Part shown: one piece after another, positions 43,668 through 53,311 of the stretch
How the letters are laid out: each line of letters begins with the position of its first letter
Position numbering within the stretch: position 1 is the first letter of the stretch
From: Bdellovibrionota bacterium
GTDB taxonomy: Bacteria; Bdellovibrionota; Bdellovibrionia; Bdellovibrionales; Bdellovibrionaceae
Length of the DNA: 64,000 nucleotides
Direction of reading: 5' to 3'
Assembly: GCA_963170155.1 (NCBI GenBank)
Contig: CAUJGP010000015.1
Location: 1-64,000, forward strand
Translations under genes and position numbers: made by a program
The notes under the pieces: model-generated
The model's input: the letters and a program-made list of their open reading frames with translations, nothing else
The model's database searches: none
What the model was told of the DNA's origin: nothing

Positions 43668-44674
43668 AACTTCGCTCCTCCTGTCGGTGCTGAAGCCACC
43701 CACCTCGAAGATTGTTTTTGAATATGCAACGGAACTCCTAAAGGCAAGACTCTCTGAATGGAACCATGACCCACCGGTAATCCATAAAAGACTGGTTTCT
43801 TATAAGAAGAGGCTCTCTCTTTTAAAATATCCCAAATGAAATTTTGACCATTCGGTTCATCGCCAAGAGTGAAATCACCCAATAAAATACCACTGACTTT
43901 ATCTAAAAAACCCATTTGTAAAAGCTGTTCCCAATAGCGATCCAAACGGTACCCTCTTTCACCGATATCTTCTAAAAATAAAAGAGATTGAGGGGCACGA
44001 ACTTGATGAGGCGTTCCCATTCCCGCCATTAAAGTAGTCCAATTACCCCCTATTAAAGTTCCAGAAAGATTCCGGCATTTTTCTGCTGCGGCATTCAGTG
44101 GGTGAAGAGGATATTGCAAAGTTTGAATTTGACCAAATAAAACTTGTTTTAACTCTCCAAGACTTTCTTGAGGTAAATCCCCTCTTCCCACTCTTGTTAA
44201 GACAGGAGCGTGCAAGACAGGCCATTTCCACTTTTGATTTAAAAATACGTTCAAAGAAGTAATATCACTGAGCCCCAAAAATGTTTTAATGCCTGGAGGT
44301 TTTTTAATTTTTGCGAGTTGAGGTAAAAGTTTCATAGAGCCATAGCCACCCCGAACACACCAAATAGCTGCCGTTTCTTTATTTGTGAGCGCCGCTTTGA
44401 GTTGATGCCAACGCTCTAAATCGGAGTTAGAATGCAAGAGATGGGGTCCATACAAGCGAGGAGAAATCCGTACTCGGAGCCCCCACGACTCAAGCACTTT
44501 TATGCCGGCATCGAGTTCTTCTTGTGGTCCTTTAGAAGCGGGAGCAATCACTTCTACCCAATCACCAGGACGTAAATTCTTCCAACACATTTTTCGCTGA
44601 AGCAATTGGATCTTTCGAGAAGTCTCTGCCCTTAAACTCTTAACCCCTGTTGCTTTTTTGCGTGATTCAGTCAT
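43664..44674 (-). CDS. ldcA: LD-carboxypeptidase (peptidase family S66)
   Basis: 336 residues. N-terminal [18 protein letters not shown], then [18 protein letters not shown] with the nucleophile-region motif (RGGYG; the catalytic Ser is in the GxxS-type elbow FLGLSDIT), [38 protein letters not shown] and [15 protein letters not shown] (His). LdcA removes D-Ala from L-Ala-D-Glu-mDAP-D-Ala in the cytoplasm. The N-terminal 30 residues are a basic extension. The ATG overlaps the ruvB stop by 8 bases. Confidence 0.92.
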   Translation of the reverse strand: MTESRKKATGVKSLRAETSRKIQLLQRKMCWKNLRPGDWVEVIAPASKGPQEELDAGIKVLESWGLRVRISPRLYGPHLLHSNSDLERWHQLKAALTNKETAAIWCVRGGYGSMKLLPQLAKIKKPPGIKTFLGLSDITSLNVFLNQKWKWPVLHAPVLTRVGRGDLPQESLGELKQVLFGQIQTLQYPLHPLNAAAEKCRNLSGTLIGGNWTTLMAGMGTPHQVRAPQSLLFLEDIGERGYRLDRYWEQLLQMGFLDKVSGILLGDFTLGDEPNGQNFIWDILKERASSYKKPVFYGLPVGHGSIQRVLPLGVPLHIQKQSSRWVASAPTGGAKF

Positions 44675-45665
44675 TCTTGCTTTCAGAAAGAAGGGCTCTT
44701 GCTAAATCAGTCACCACTCGCCCACGAGGAGTTTTCATAATAAATCCTTCTTGCAATAAATAAGGTTCATAGACCTCTTCCAAAGTGTCTTTTTCTTCGC
44801 TCAAAGCGGCCGCCATGGTTTCAACTCCCACAGGCCCTCCATTGAATTTTTCATGAATCAAGTTCAGAATTTGTCGATCCATTTCATCTAATCCATGTTG
44901 ATCCACACCTAGCTGGTCAAGAGCAAATTCAGCCATGTGTTCATCAACCAAACCTTTTCCATGAACTTCTGCATAATCCCTGACGCGCTTTAAAAGACGA
45001 TTTGCAATCCGAGGAGTCCCTCGACTTCGCCGAGCCACTTCACTCACACCATAAGAATCCACACCCAGTTTTAAAATCCCAGCGGAACGACTCACAATTT
45101 TTTCTAAAGAAGGACGATCATAAAATTGCAATCGTTCCATGATACCAAAGCGATCGATGAAAGGGCCATGAAGCAACCCCGCCCTGGTCGTTGCCCCAAT
45201 CAGCGTGAAAGGTGCTAATTCAAACTTCATGGTGCGCGCCCCAAGTCCTTCCCCCGTCATGATATCAATGAAGTAGTCTTCCATCGCTGTATAAAGATAC
45301 TCTTCCAATACGCGACTCAAGCGATGAATCTCGTCAATAAAAAGAATGGAGTAAGGCTTAAGGCTTGTCAAAAGCGCTGCTAAATCCCCTTTTTTTTCTA
45401 TTGCTGGAGCTGATGTTGAGCGAAATTCAACCCCCATTTCTTCGGCGATAATTCGAGCCAGCGTTGTTTTCCCCAGGCCCGGCGGTCCACAAAGCAATGT
45501 GTGATCCAAAGCCTCTCCCCGCTTTCTCGCCGCAGAAACAAAAACTTTTAGTTTATCTTTAACTTGAGTTTGACCTGGAAAATCTTCAAAACACAAAGGT
45601 CTCAAACTTACTTCCAGCTGTTTGTCGCTCTCTAAACTATTTCCTTCAACCATACGATCCAACAT
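44667..45665 (-). CDS. ruvB: Holliday junction branch migration DNA helicase RuvB
   Basis: 332 residues, the usual length. Walker [15 protein letters not shown], Walker [14 protein letters not shown], sensor 1 [12 protein letters not shown], sensor 2 [17 protein letters not shown], winged-helix domain ending TPRGRVVT. It is the motor ATPase that moves Holliday junctions with RuvA. The N-terminus [19 protein letters not shown] is conserved. Follows ruvA by 18 bases. Confidence 0.97.
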   Translation of the reverse strand: MLDRMVEGNSLESDKQLEVSLRPLCFEDFPGQTQVKDKLKVFVSAARKRGEALDHTLLCGPPGLGKTTLARIIAEEMGVEFRSTSAPAIEKKGDLAALLTSLKPYSILFIDEIHRLSRVLEEYLYTAMEDYFIDIMTGEGLGARTMKFELAPFTLIGATTRAGLLHGPFIDRFGIMERLQFYDRPSLEKIVSRSAGILKLGVDSYGVSEVARRSRGTPRIANRLLKRVRDYAEVHGKGLVDEHMAEFALDQLGVDQHGLDEMDRQILNLIHEKFNGGPVGVETMAAALSEEKDTLEEVYEPYLLQEGFIMKTPRGRVVTDLARALLSESKND

Positions 45666-45683
45666 AAAATTTCACGAATCTTT

Positions 45684-46280
45684 CTAAAGTGGTTTTGCTA
45701 AAATTTGTAAACCTCGACGAACTCCCTCTTGAATTTCCATTTCACTCGGAAACTCTTCAATCACTCTTTCTACATCATTGGTTTTATAACCTAAATTGAC
45801 AAGCGCTGATGTGATCATCTGTAAATTAGAATTTACAAGAGACCTCAGCGGTCTTTTCTTTTCCTCTCGAGCCCCTAAAACAAGTTTTCCTTTCAGGGAA
45901 AGAATCATTTGCTCTGCCGTCTTCTTACCAACCTTCGGCAAACTCGTCAGACCCTTGACATCTTCACTGTCCACCATCCTCATAATTTTTTCAATGCTTG
46001 CTCCACTGAGAATAGAAAGCGCTAATTTAGGCCCCACGCCATTGATTTTTAAAAGGATTAAAAAGAAATCCTTTTCTTCCGGAGTTCCAAAACCAAAAAG
46101 ATGCAGGGCATCTTCACGCAAATGAGTGTAAACCCAAAGCTCTTGTTCTTCTCCTTGATGGGCGGCTAATTCTTGTAATACTGAACCTGAACAAGAGAGT
46201 TCATACCCCACTCCTCCGATTAACAACGTCACTGTTTCGTCACTCACCTCTAAAATATTGCCTCTTAAATATCCAATCAT
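45684..46280 (-). CDS. ruvA: Holliday junction branch migration complex subunit RuvA
   Basis: 198 residues. N-terminal OB fold (MIGYLRGNILEVSDETV, VGYELSCSGSVLQEL, VYTHLREDALHLFGF), helix-hairpin-helix domain (LILLKINGVGPKLALSILSG, LTSLPKVGKKTAEQMILSLK) and C-terminal RuvB-binding three-helix domain (ITSALVNLGYKTNDVERVI). Binds the four-way junction as a tetramer. ATG overlaps the ruvC stop (46277-46280). Confidence 0.96.
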   Translation of the reverse strand: MIGYLRGNILEVSDETVTLLIGGVGYELSCSGSVLQELAAHQGEEQELWVYTHLREDALHLFGFGTPEEKDFFLILLKINGVGPKLALSILSGASIEKIMRMVDSEDVKGLTSLPKVGKKTAEQMILSLKGKLVLGAREEKKRPLRSLVNSNLQMITSALVNLGYKTNDVERVIEEFPSEMEIQEGVRRGLQILAKPL

Positions 46281-46804
46281 CTCAAACTCCTTAGAGGATT
46301 ATTTAAATGCATTTTATTGACCTTACGCTCCACCTCCATTTCAATGGCATGATGGTAGGCTAAAGCTAAAGCATCACTAGCATCAATAGCTGATCCCTGA
46401 AGCTTAAGTCCTAAAAGTCTTTCCAAAGCAATCTGGACCTGCAGTTTGTCTGCAGCACCACTTCCGGTCACTCGTTTTTTTACAAGCCGCGTAGCGTACT
46501 CTCTCACTTCGGATTCAGCCACAACAGATTCATACATGCATACACCACGAGCATGGCCAAGTTTGAAGGCACTGTCTGCATTTTTTCCTAAAAAAATCTG
46601 CTCAATGACAACAACGTCAGGAGTAAAACGCTCAAGAACTTTGCGAAAATCAATACCAATTTTAGAGATTCGTCGAGGAAAAGATTCTTCAGAAGAGGCG
46701 CTGATAACACCATGAAAAACATGTCGAATTTGGTCGCGATCAACATTTAACACACCAATTCCCGTCACACGAGAGCCAGGATCTAAACCTAAAATAATGG
46801 ACAC
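46277..46804 (-). CDS. ruvC: Crossover junction endodeoxyribonuclease RuvC
   Basis: 175 residues. Catalytic acids appear in LGLDPGSRVTGIGVL (Asp7), VVIEQIFLGKNADSAFKLG (Glu) and AIDASDALALAYHHA (two Asp). Cleaves Holliday junctions symmetrically. First gene of the ruvC-ruvA-ruvB-ldcA-hydrolase-mpl unit. The C-terminal 15 residues (KVNKMHLNNPLRSLR) form a basic tail. The operon promoter should lie in 46805-46900. Confidence 0.95.
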   Translation of the reverse strand: MSIILGLDPGSRVTGIGVLNVDRDQIRHVFHGVISASSEESFPRRISKIGIDFRKVLERFTPDVVVIEQIFLGKNADSAFKLGHARGVCMYESVVAESEVREYATRLVKKRVTGSGAADKLQVQIALERLLGLKLQGSAIDASDALALAYHHAIEMEVERKVNKMHLNNPLRSLR

Positions 46805-47119
46805 AAAGCTTCCTTACTTGAGTTAAACTTAAATTCACGAACTCAATCCGTAGATATTCCCATTTCATCATAATTATTTTGGAGGTCAATCAATAGTCGC
46901 TATTGCTAACCCTTTTGGATTCATGATTTAAAAGCACCCCCATTGGACCACTGTTGGTTAAATAAGCTTAGGAACGACCACGGGATCGATATCATCCCAC
47001 CAAAATCAGAAGTGAGTTCCTTTTAAGAGAAGAAAAAGAATTTATGTATGGAGAAATCAAATCTTTTTCTTGACTCCAGAAGGTTCTGCAAGCCAGATTC
47101 TCCCCATAATGATCTGAAT
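46805..47119. other. Intergenic region with divergent promoters
   Basis: Separates ruvC (minus) from tRNA-Val (plus), so it should contain both promoters. A TTGACT at 47070-47075 and a CATAAT at 47105-47110 are visible but 29 bases apart, too far for one promoter. No gene was found. Confidence 0.4.
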
Positions 47120-47195
47120 GATCCCGTAGCGCAGTTGGTAGCGCGTTTCCTTGACATGGAAGAGGTCACAGGTTCAAGTCCTGTCGGGATCACCA
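47120..47195 (+). tRNA. tRNA-Val (anticodon GAC)
   Basis: 76 nt. Acceptor GATCCCG/CGGGATC, discriminator A, encoded CCA (47193-47195). D arm GCGC/GCGC, anticodon loop TTGACAT giving GAC, T arm ACAGG-TTCAAGT-CCTGT. A T-run follows at once. 47196-47470 shows no gene. Confidence 0.97.
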
Positions 47196-47470
47196 ATTTT
47201 TCATTCCATACACACGATTTAACATCTGCTCACCCTCCGGCGCAAACCCTCCAAAGTTAAAAGTACAAATGATTAAAAATGTATTTATGCTCACCTTGTA
47301 GATGATGACCTGGTAAAGCATCTCATTTTGATTTGTTGGAGAGCCTTATCTCAATTTGAACCATCATTAAAGAATACATCCTTCCGCTGAAAAGGAGAAA
47401 ACAACAAAAGAATTCTCTAAGGTATTACCAAAAATAACCGATAAATAGAGAAGATTAAAAAGAGGTGTGT

Positions 47471-50400
47471 ATGAGAACGTTAATGAACAACACTCTAGGC
47501 TTTTGGTGGGTTTTAATATTTCTGACTCTGCTCACGGCTTGTCAGTTTGATGTGACAATAACCGATCCCGAAAAGGCCCTCCAACTAAATCCCACAGAGC
47601 CATCATCTCCCTCTGCGCCTCAGCCTTCCACTCCTCTACCCTCTCCATCACCTTCCAATAACTCCTCCCCCACGACGGTCTCCATCAGCAGCCCCGTCAA
47701 TAATTCAACAAAAATATCTCCCATCCTTTTTACAATCACCTTTAGTGATCCTGTTACTGAATTTAATTTGAATCATATCCATGTCGTTAGCGGTAGTGGC
47801 ACTAAACAAAATCTTTTGGCAACCGGAGTTCCCAATCAATATTCTTTTGAATGGATTCCTGCTTCCGATGGTCTCTACTCTTTCAAAATTGATGAAGGTG
47901 TTGTTAAAAATACTGGTGGGGTGAATAATACAGCCTCAAATACAGTTGACGTCGTTTTTGACCAAACAGGTCCATTGCCTCCCACAATCACACTACTCGG
48001 AGTCCCTCCAGATTCACTCATTGATTCTCCGTCACTTTCATTCTCCTCTGGCGTTGATAGTGCTAGTGGATGGAGTCACGATGAAATCCGACTTTTAGAA
48101 TCTTTGGATGACACCATTCTTGTTCCTTGGAATGCCTTTGTCTCAGGACACTCCCTTTCTTCTCTTTCGCTCACTCAAGGAAAGTCTTACTACTATCAAA
48201 TTCGTTCTGTGGATAAAGTTGGAAATCCCAGCTCATCCGTTTCTAGCAGCTCTTGGATTGCTACAAGCAATTCCGCTATCGATAGCTTGGATCCTAACTA
48301 TAAAGCAATTTTATCATCACTTCCCATGACTGTAGATTCTGTCAACCCTTTGAATATCTCCGTGAGTGGCGTCAGTGTGACTCATTATAAATATAAACTA
48401 GGGATCAGTGGATCTATTGATTGTTCTGCGGCCGTTAATTACAGTGCTGGCAGCATTCCTGTAGCAACTCCGATCACTCATGATCTTTCATCTTATCCCG
48501 ATGGAACTTCCTTAACTTTGTGTGTACGAGGAGGACAAAGCGGTGTCGCTTTTCAAGCCCCGAGCGTGAGTAGCTCTTTTTCTTGGATCAAAGATACTGT
48601 TGTTGAAGCTAATATCACTAACAATATAGGGCAAATTTTAATAGATAGTTTTCTACCTTTGAATTTGCAGTTTTCTCTCAGTCAGGCAAAGCCTTATGAT
48701 GTCACTCTCTACTTTGTAGTGACAGGAACCGCCGATGCGAATGACCATAATTTGACTTCTGGAGAAGTCACGATTCCTGCAGGACAAACGACCACCACAA
48801 TCAACTATCAATTATTGAGAAACCCCAATATCAATTCAGAAAAGTCTTTAGATATTCATATTCTCAGAAGTTCAAGACCGGGAGTGGTTGCCGGTGCCTT
48901 GAGTACACAATGGAATATCATCCGCGATGCGGATGGCCCTGCCCCACTGACAGTCTCTCAAATCTCAGAAACTAATTCTACCAATTGTGTCATTAAATCA
49001 AATGGAGCGTTGTACTGTTGGGGACGCAACAATTCTGGGCAAGTGGGAAACAGTACCACTGGCTACTCGACTCCAAATCCAACCCTTATTGACTCTGGGG
49101 TAACATACGCAAAAGTAACGAGTGGAGGCAATCATACTTGCGGAATTACAACTACCGGTGTTCTTAAATGTTGGGGTAGCAACTCAAATGGACAAATTGG
49201 AGATGCTTCAACTTCACAAAGAAGCACACCCCAAATTATTGATCCTGGCACAACCTATCTGACCATCTCTGCTGGAGTCCTCCACACCTGTGGAATCACG
49301 ACAAGTGATATTCTCAAATGTTGGGGATCAAACACTTTAGGCAAACTGGGAGATGGAACAACAACCCAAAGTACATCCCCTAAAATCATTGATCCAGGTA
49401 CAACCTATCTCGCTGTCAGTGCAGGCGCTGACTATACTTGCGGCATTACTAAAACTCATCTTCTGAAGTGTTGGGGTAAAAATGCAGAGGGGCAGCTCGG
49501 AGATGGAACAACAACCAGCCCTGTATTATCACCTACAATTATTGATTCAGAAACCCTCTACTCACAAGTTCAAACCGCATCGACTCACACCTGTGGAATC
49601 ACCACTTCCAATGCTCTGAAATGCTGGGGTACCAATGCCTCGGTGGGCAAGCTTGGCGATGGAACAACGGACCCACGTCCTTCACCAACACTCATTGATT
49701 CTGGAACCACCTACTTAAAAATTACGGTAGGGACTAATAACACTTGTGGTTTAACCATGAGCGGAGCAGCTAAGTGCTGGGGAAGTAATAGCTCTGGACA
49801 ACTCGGGACGGGAGATTTCACCCAACAACTCTTGCCCACCCCTATAGAAATAGGAGAGATCTTTACGGATATTTCTACAGGTGGTGACACAACTTGTGCT
49901 CTTCACTCCTCTGGAGCATTAAAGTGTTGGGGAAGTAATAGTTCTGGCCAGCAAGGAAATGGCCAAGCAGGCGCTATTCGCACAGGAGTTTTGCCAACTC
50001 CTGTGGATACACCCACTACCTATGTGGAAATTGCCACAGGAGACCAAACTTGTGGACTCACATCAACTGGTCAAATTAAATGCTGGGGCTCTGGCGGCTT
50101 AGGCGGCTTAGGAGATGGAAGTCTGCGACGACGAACCCTTCCAACTCTTATCCATGATTCTAGTCGCACTTATAAGAAAATAACATCTAAACTTCCCACC
50201 CATCGCTGTGCAATTAACTCCCTCAATGAACTTTATTGTTGGGGTCTAAATGCTGATGGCAAGATAGGAGACGACACAACCATCAATAGGGTATCTCCTA
50301 AGCACATTGATTATGGAACGTATTATGCTCAAATATCCGTAGGATCAACCATCTCTTGCGGAATAACCTTGGATGGGATTTTAAAATGCTGGGGTCGAAG

Positions 50401-51085
50401 CAACTATGGAGAGCTGGGAGATGGAGTGACGCCTCCCTCTACCAGTAAAACTCCTATAATAGTGGATCCAGGGGTCACTTATAAATATATTGATAGTGGA
50501 AGTACGCATGTGTGTGGAATTACTTCTACCGACAAATTGAAGTGTTGGGGTAGTAATAGTCATGGAAGGCTCGGAGATAACAGTACAACCAACCGCAATA
50601 CCCCTACCCCCATTGACGCAACTACCGACTACGCTGTCGTTTCCATTGGAGGCAGACACAGCTGTGCAATCACAACAACAGGGATTTTGAAATGCTGGGG
50701 TTACAACTATTATAATAACTTGGGAGATGGAACATCAACCAATAGCTCAATTCCCATTATCATTGACCCAGGAGTTTCTTATTCTAGTATTGCTGTTAAT
50801 GCTGACCACAGCTGTGGCATCACAACAACGGGCGTTTTAAAGTGTTGGGGGCTAAACTGGTTTGGAGAGCTGGGCTATGGATTGTTGCCTGATCATAAAA
50901 AAATCCCAACAGTCATTGATGATGGTGTTTCTTATTCTAAAGTTTCTGTAGCAAATTACTACACTTGTGGAATTACGCAGGCAGGACTTCTCAAGTGTTG
51001 GGGGAAAATGGAAGTGAAGTTAGGAATTGCACCCTATACTTGGAGCTGGATACCTCGTTTTGTTCAACACCTCTCAGAACCCTAA
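47471..51085 (+). CDS. RCC1-repeat surface lipoprotein with Ig-like N-terminal modules
   Basis: About 1204 residues. Lipobox LLTAC near residue 25 predicts a lipid anchor, followed by a Pro/Ser linker (~50-75) as a spacer. Residues ~80-490 hold Ig-like/cadherin-like modules (FTITFSDPV, QGKSYYYQIRSVDKVGN) and a Calx-beta-like stretch near ~390-490. Residues ~500-1204 consist of 14 RCC1-type repeats of ~50 residues, each with the core HTCGITTTGVLKCWGSNSNG and a GDGTTT turn; the paired Cys and CWG recur in every repeat. Fourteen repeats would make two seven-bladed propellers. Such proteins are commonly surface binding proteins; no ligand is known. AGAGG precedes ATG 47471. Confidence 0.85.
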   Translation: MRTLMNNTLGFWWVLIFLTLLTACQFDVTITDPEKALQLNPTEPSSPSAPQPSTPLPSPSPSNNSSPTTVSISSPVNNSTKISPILFTITFSDPVTEFNLNHIHVVSGSGTKQNLLATGVPNQYSFEWIPASDGLYSFKIDEGVVKNTGGVNNTASNTVDVVFDQTGPLPPTITLLGVPPDSLIDSPSLSFSSGVDSASGWSHDEIRLLESLDDTILVPWNAFVSGHSLSSLSLTQGKSYYYQIRSVDKVGNPSSSVSSSSWIATSNSAIDSLDPNYKAILSSLPMTVDSVNPLNISVSGVSVTHYKYKLGISGSIDCSAAVNYSAGSIPVATPITHDLSSYPDGTSLTLCVRGGQSGVAFQAPSVSSSFSWIKDTVVEANITNNIGQILIDSFLPLNLQFSLSQAKPYDVTLYFVVTGTADANDHNLTSGEVTIPAGQTTTTINYQLLRNPNINSEKSLDIHILRSSRPGVVAGALSTQWNIIRDADGPAPLTVSQISETNSTNCVIKSNGALYCWGRNNSGQVGNSTTGYSTPNPTLIDSGVTYAKVTSGGNHTCGITTTGVLKCWGSNSNGQIGDASTSQRSTPQIIDPGTTYLTISAGVLHTCGITTSDILKCWGSNTLGKLGDGTTTQSTSPKIIDPGTTYLAVSAGADYTCGITKTHLLKCWGKNAEGQLGDGTTTSPVLSPTIIDSETLYSQVQTASTHTCGITTSNALKCWGTNASVGKLGDGTTDPRPSPTLIDSGTTYLKITVGTNNTCGLTMSGAAKCWGSNSSGQLGTGDFTQQLLPTPIEIGEIFTDISTGGDTTCALHSSGALKCWGSNSSGQQGNGQAGAIRTGVLPTPVDTPTTYVEIATGDQTCGLTSTGQIKCWGSGGLGGLGDGSLRRRTLPTLIHDSSRTYKKITSKLPTHRCAINSLNELYCWGLNADGKIGDDTTINRVSPKHIDYGTYYAQISVGSTISCGITLDGILKCWGRSNYGELGDGVTPPSTSKTPIIVDPGVTYKYIDSGSTHVCGITSTDKLKCWGSNSHGRLGDNSTTNRNTPTPIDATTDYAVVSIGGRHSCAITTTGILKCWGYNYYNNLGDGTSTNSSIPIIIDPGVSYSSIAVNADHSCGITTTGVLKCWGLNWFGELGYGLLPDHKKIPTVIDDGVSYSKVSVANYYTCGITQAGLLKCWGKMEVKLGIAPYTWSWIPRFVQHLSEP

Positions 51086-51103
51086 TCGCGATACGATAAC
51101 CAA

Positions 51104-51145
51104 AAAACTACGATTCTAACATGAAGCTTTAGAATCGTAGTTTTT
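51104..51145. terminator. Strong bidirectional intrinsic terminator
   Basis: AAAACTACGATTCTAA (51104-51119) and TTAGAATCGTAGTTTTT (51129-51145) form a perfect stem of about 16 bp, flanked by A-run and T-run. It serves the RCC1 gene and the converging 51181-51753 gene. Confidence 0.92.
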
Positions 51146-51180
51146 AATAAAGATTTTTCAGACAAGGACAAAAGTAGAAT

Positions 51181-51753
51181 TTAAAGAGCCAAATCGTAGT
51201 TTAATTTGATTTCTTTAGGATTAATGATCTCTAACTGACAACGAGCTTCTCCACACATCAAATCAACAGTCTTAGAATGCCAACGAGGAATTCGACTATT
51301 CGAAGCAATTTTGTCTTTTTTAGCCGCTTCAAGAGCGGATATCAATACTGAAGCCTCTGCTTCTCGAAGGCTTTTTTGAGCAAAAGAAGCAGCAAGATCT
51401 AAATACTTTTTCACATAACGATGTCTCAGTCGAGGCGCTGAAAATTCTGAAAAAGTGATGGAGAACCCAAAGTGCTGGCAACCACCTCCTTTAAACTCAA
51501 TTTGAACTAATTCTTCTTTCTCTATCTTTTTTTTGAGATCTACTATCTTGTGAGAGAGTTGACCTTTCTGAGTGAGAATTTTGTTATGCTCATCTCTGAT
51601 TTCGGGTTCGAGTTTAACATTCTCACTCTCAATCAAAAGAGATTCAAAATCAGGAAAATTAAAAGAACACTCCTCGTCTTCGTGATTCATCCCAAACCCC
51701 ATGAAAGGGACTAATAATAAAGACATTACTAAAGATATGGTTATTTTATACAT
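51181..51753 (-). CDS. Small exported protein of unknown function
   Basis: 190 residues with a signal peptide (ISLVMSLLLVPFMGFG). After an acidic Cys-containing stretch (DEECSFNFPDFES), a helical segment (~55-80; KGQLSHKIVDLKKKIEKEE) and a mixed region with CQHFGFSITFSEFS, the C-terminus has MCGEARCQLEI, so four cysteines could form disulfides. No family recognised. It is followed on the minus strand by the terminator at 51104 and lies 80 bases downstream of the signal peptidase cluster. Confidence 0.6.
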   Translation of the reverse strand: MYKITISLVMSLLLVPFMGFGMNHEDEECSFNFPDFESLLIESENVKLEPEIRDEHNKILTQKGQLSHKIVDLKKKIEKEELVQIEFKGGGCQHFGFSITFSEFSAPRLRHRYVKKYLDLAASFAQKSLREAEASVLISALEAAKKDKIASNSRIPRWHSKTVDLMCGEARCQLEIINPKEIKLNYDLAL

Positions 51754-51833
51754 AAATACACTCCTCTGTCAGGTTTCAATCAAGGGAAATGTTTCATAAG
51801 AATAATGCTTGTTCAAGAAAGATTTCGTTTGTT

Positions 51834-52514
51834 TTAAAGTTGGGTCCCGACTCTTTCCCAACGCAAACGAGGCGACTCGTTACTTTCCGTAGAGGATGCG
51901 GACCAATCTAAGGAAAACCAAACCCCTTTCACTTGGGCATCAATTTGATCTAAAGACACAAGAACTCCTAATGAATCTTCCTTTCCATCAGAAAGTATTT
52001 CAAGCCCTCCCTCTTCCTCTCTATTATCAAACATCACAAAAATGGCACCAGGAGGTACGACTAAAGGACTCATATCCTTTCTCTGATTTAGCTCTGCAGA
52101 ATTTATTTGTGACATAGAAATAACAACTTTATTTTCATTCACCCAAGCTTGTTGATTTTTAATTTCGACATGATCGCCAGGATGAGCAATAACACGCATA
52201 ATTTTATGCATGGATTGTTCTTGAGAAAAAAAATGAACTACGACTAAGTCTCCCTTTTCTGGCATTTTTTGCAAAATTTTGTGATGAGAAAACGGAAGTT
52301 TAATGCCATAGGCCACCTTAGAAGCCCAAATGAAATCTCCTGTGAGTAGAGTTGGAGCCATACTACTTGAAGATACGCGATACATTCCCAAAAAGAAGAC
52401 ACGGATAAAAATAGCCAAAATGATGACTAAAAAAACCACTTCTAAAAAATCACGCCATCGTTCTTTTTGCGATGCTTTAGCATTCAAGAAATGTTTCTCC
52501 TCTGTTAACAACAC
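51834..52514 (-). CDS. Degenerate type I signal peptidase paralogue
   Basis: 226 residues, third of three tandem LepB-like genes. It keeps one N-terminal membrane helix (~24-44) and the Ser box SSSSMAPTLLTGD (Ser51), but the Lys box reads KIMRVIAHPGD: compared with VKRIVALEGD of its neighbour the catalytic lysine is Met106. The C-terminal GDNRDESHDSR box is reduced to FDNREEEGG. Lys104 lies two residues away from the expected position. Likely inactive as a classical Ser-Lys peptidase, or altered in specificity, similar in arrangement to SpsA beside SpsB in staphylococci. Separated from the previous gene by 20 bases. Confidence 0.78.
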   Translation of the reverse strand: MLLTEEKHFLNAKASQKERWRDFLEVVFLVIILAIFIRVFFLGMYRVSSSSMAPTLLTGDFIWASKVAYGIKLPFSHHKILQKMPEKGDLVVVHFFSQEQSMHKIMRVIAHPGDHVEIKNQQAWVNENKVVISMSQINSAELNQRKDMSPLVVPPGAIFVMFDNREEEGGLEILSDGKEDSLGVLVSLDQIDAQVKGVWFSLDWSASSTESNESPRLRWERVGTQL

Positions 52515-52534
52515 AAATCATCTTGAAAAACAAC

Positions 52535-53254
52535 TCATTCAACGGTCTTTAAAAGCCGCGACCCACGAATTGCGGCCGGATCACAAATAAAAGGGGCTGC
52601 AGACAAAGTATGATCACAACTCAGCCAAATGATTCCCACGCGCCCAATGAGTAAATTCATGGGAACAAAACCCCACGCTCTTGAATCATGAGATTCATCT
52701 CGGTTATCGCCCACAACGAAAAAATGTCCTTGAGGAACTTTGGCTGAAAAATTCCGGCCCAGATCCTCTTGCGAGCGGAGAGAACGACTCACAAACGAAT
52801 GGGCCCCCAGCTGTTCTTGAAAATAATCATAAGCGGCCTCTTCTTTCTTTGAAAGAGAGAACTCAGGTTTTGATAGACGAGCCACAGGCTTCCCATTCAG
52901 GATGAGTTGGCCCTCTCTCACTTCAATGGTATCACCTTCAAGAGCCACGATTCTTTTCACGAAAAATGTATTTTGGTCCATTGGATAGCGAAATACCACC
53001 ACATCCCCTAGCTCAGGCTGTTTCCAATTCCATAGCCAATGGTTCGTCCATGGAACTCGCAGTCCATAAACCCATTTGTTTACAAGAATATGATCATGAA
53101 TAAAAAGCGTTGGAATCATACTGCCACTGGGAATCACATAGGGTTCATAGAGAGCCCAACGAAATCCAAAGATCAAAGCCAAAGGTGCTAAGAACGTGAA
53201 TAAGGCTCTTGTCCAAGTTGTTTTATGACTCTTTAGATTCCTCTCAGACATCAA
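52535..53254 (-). CDS. lepB: Type I signal peptidase (LepB), copy 2
   Basis: 239 residues. One N-terminal membrane helix (~17-37), Ser box YVIPSGSMIPTL (Ser45), box C GLRVPWTNH..W, box D FFVKRIVALEGD (Lys100), and box E VVGDNRDESHDSRAWGFV. This is the full Ser-Lys catalytic set that cleaves signal peptides at the periplasmic face. Follows the first copy by 57 bases. The C-terminal part has two Cys (SCDHTL, FICDPA). Confidence 0.94.
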   Translation of the reverse strand: MMSERNLKSHKTTWTRALFTFLAPLALIFGFRWALYEPYVIPSGSMIPTLFIHDHILVNKWVYGLRVPWTNHWLWNWKQPELGDVVVFRYPMDQNTFFVKRIVALEGDTIEVREGQLILNGKPVARLSKPEFSLSKKEEAAYDYFQEQLGAHSFVSRSLRSQEDLGRNFSAKVPQGHFFVVGDNRDESHDSRAWGFVPMNLLIGRVGIIWLSCDHTLSAAPFICDPAAIRGSRLLKTVE

Positions 53255-53311
53255 TATCCCAACAGTTTGAATGAATAAATAAATAAAATCTATTCTTATT
53301 TCATTTATATT

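Noticed and set aside
47070-47110. TTGACT and CATAAT as a promoter for tRNA-Val
   Set aside because: The spacing of 29 bases is too long for a sigma-70 promoter.
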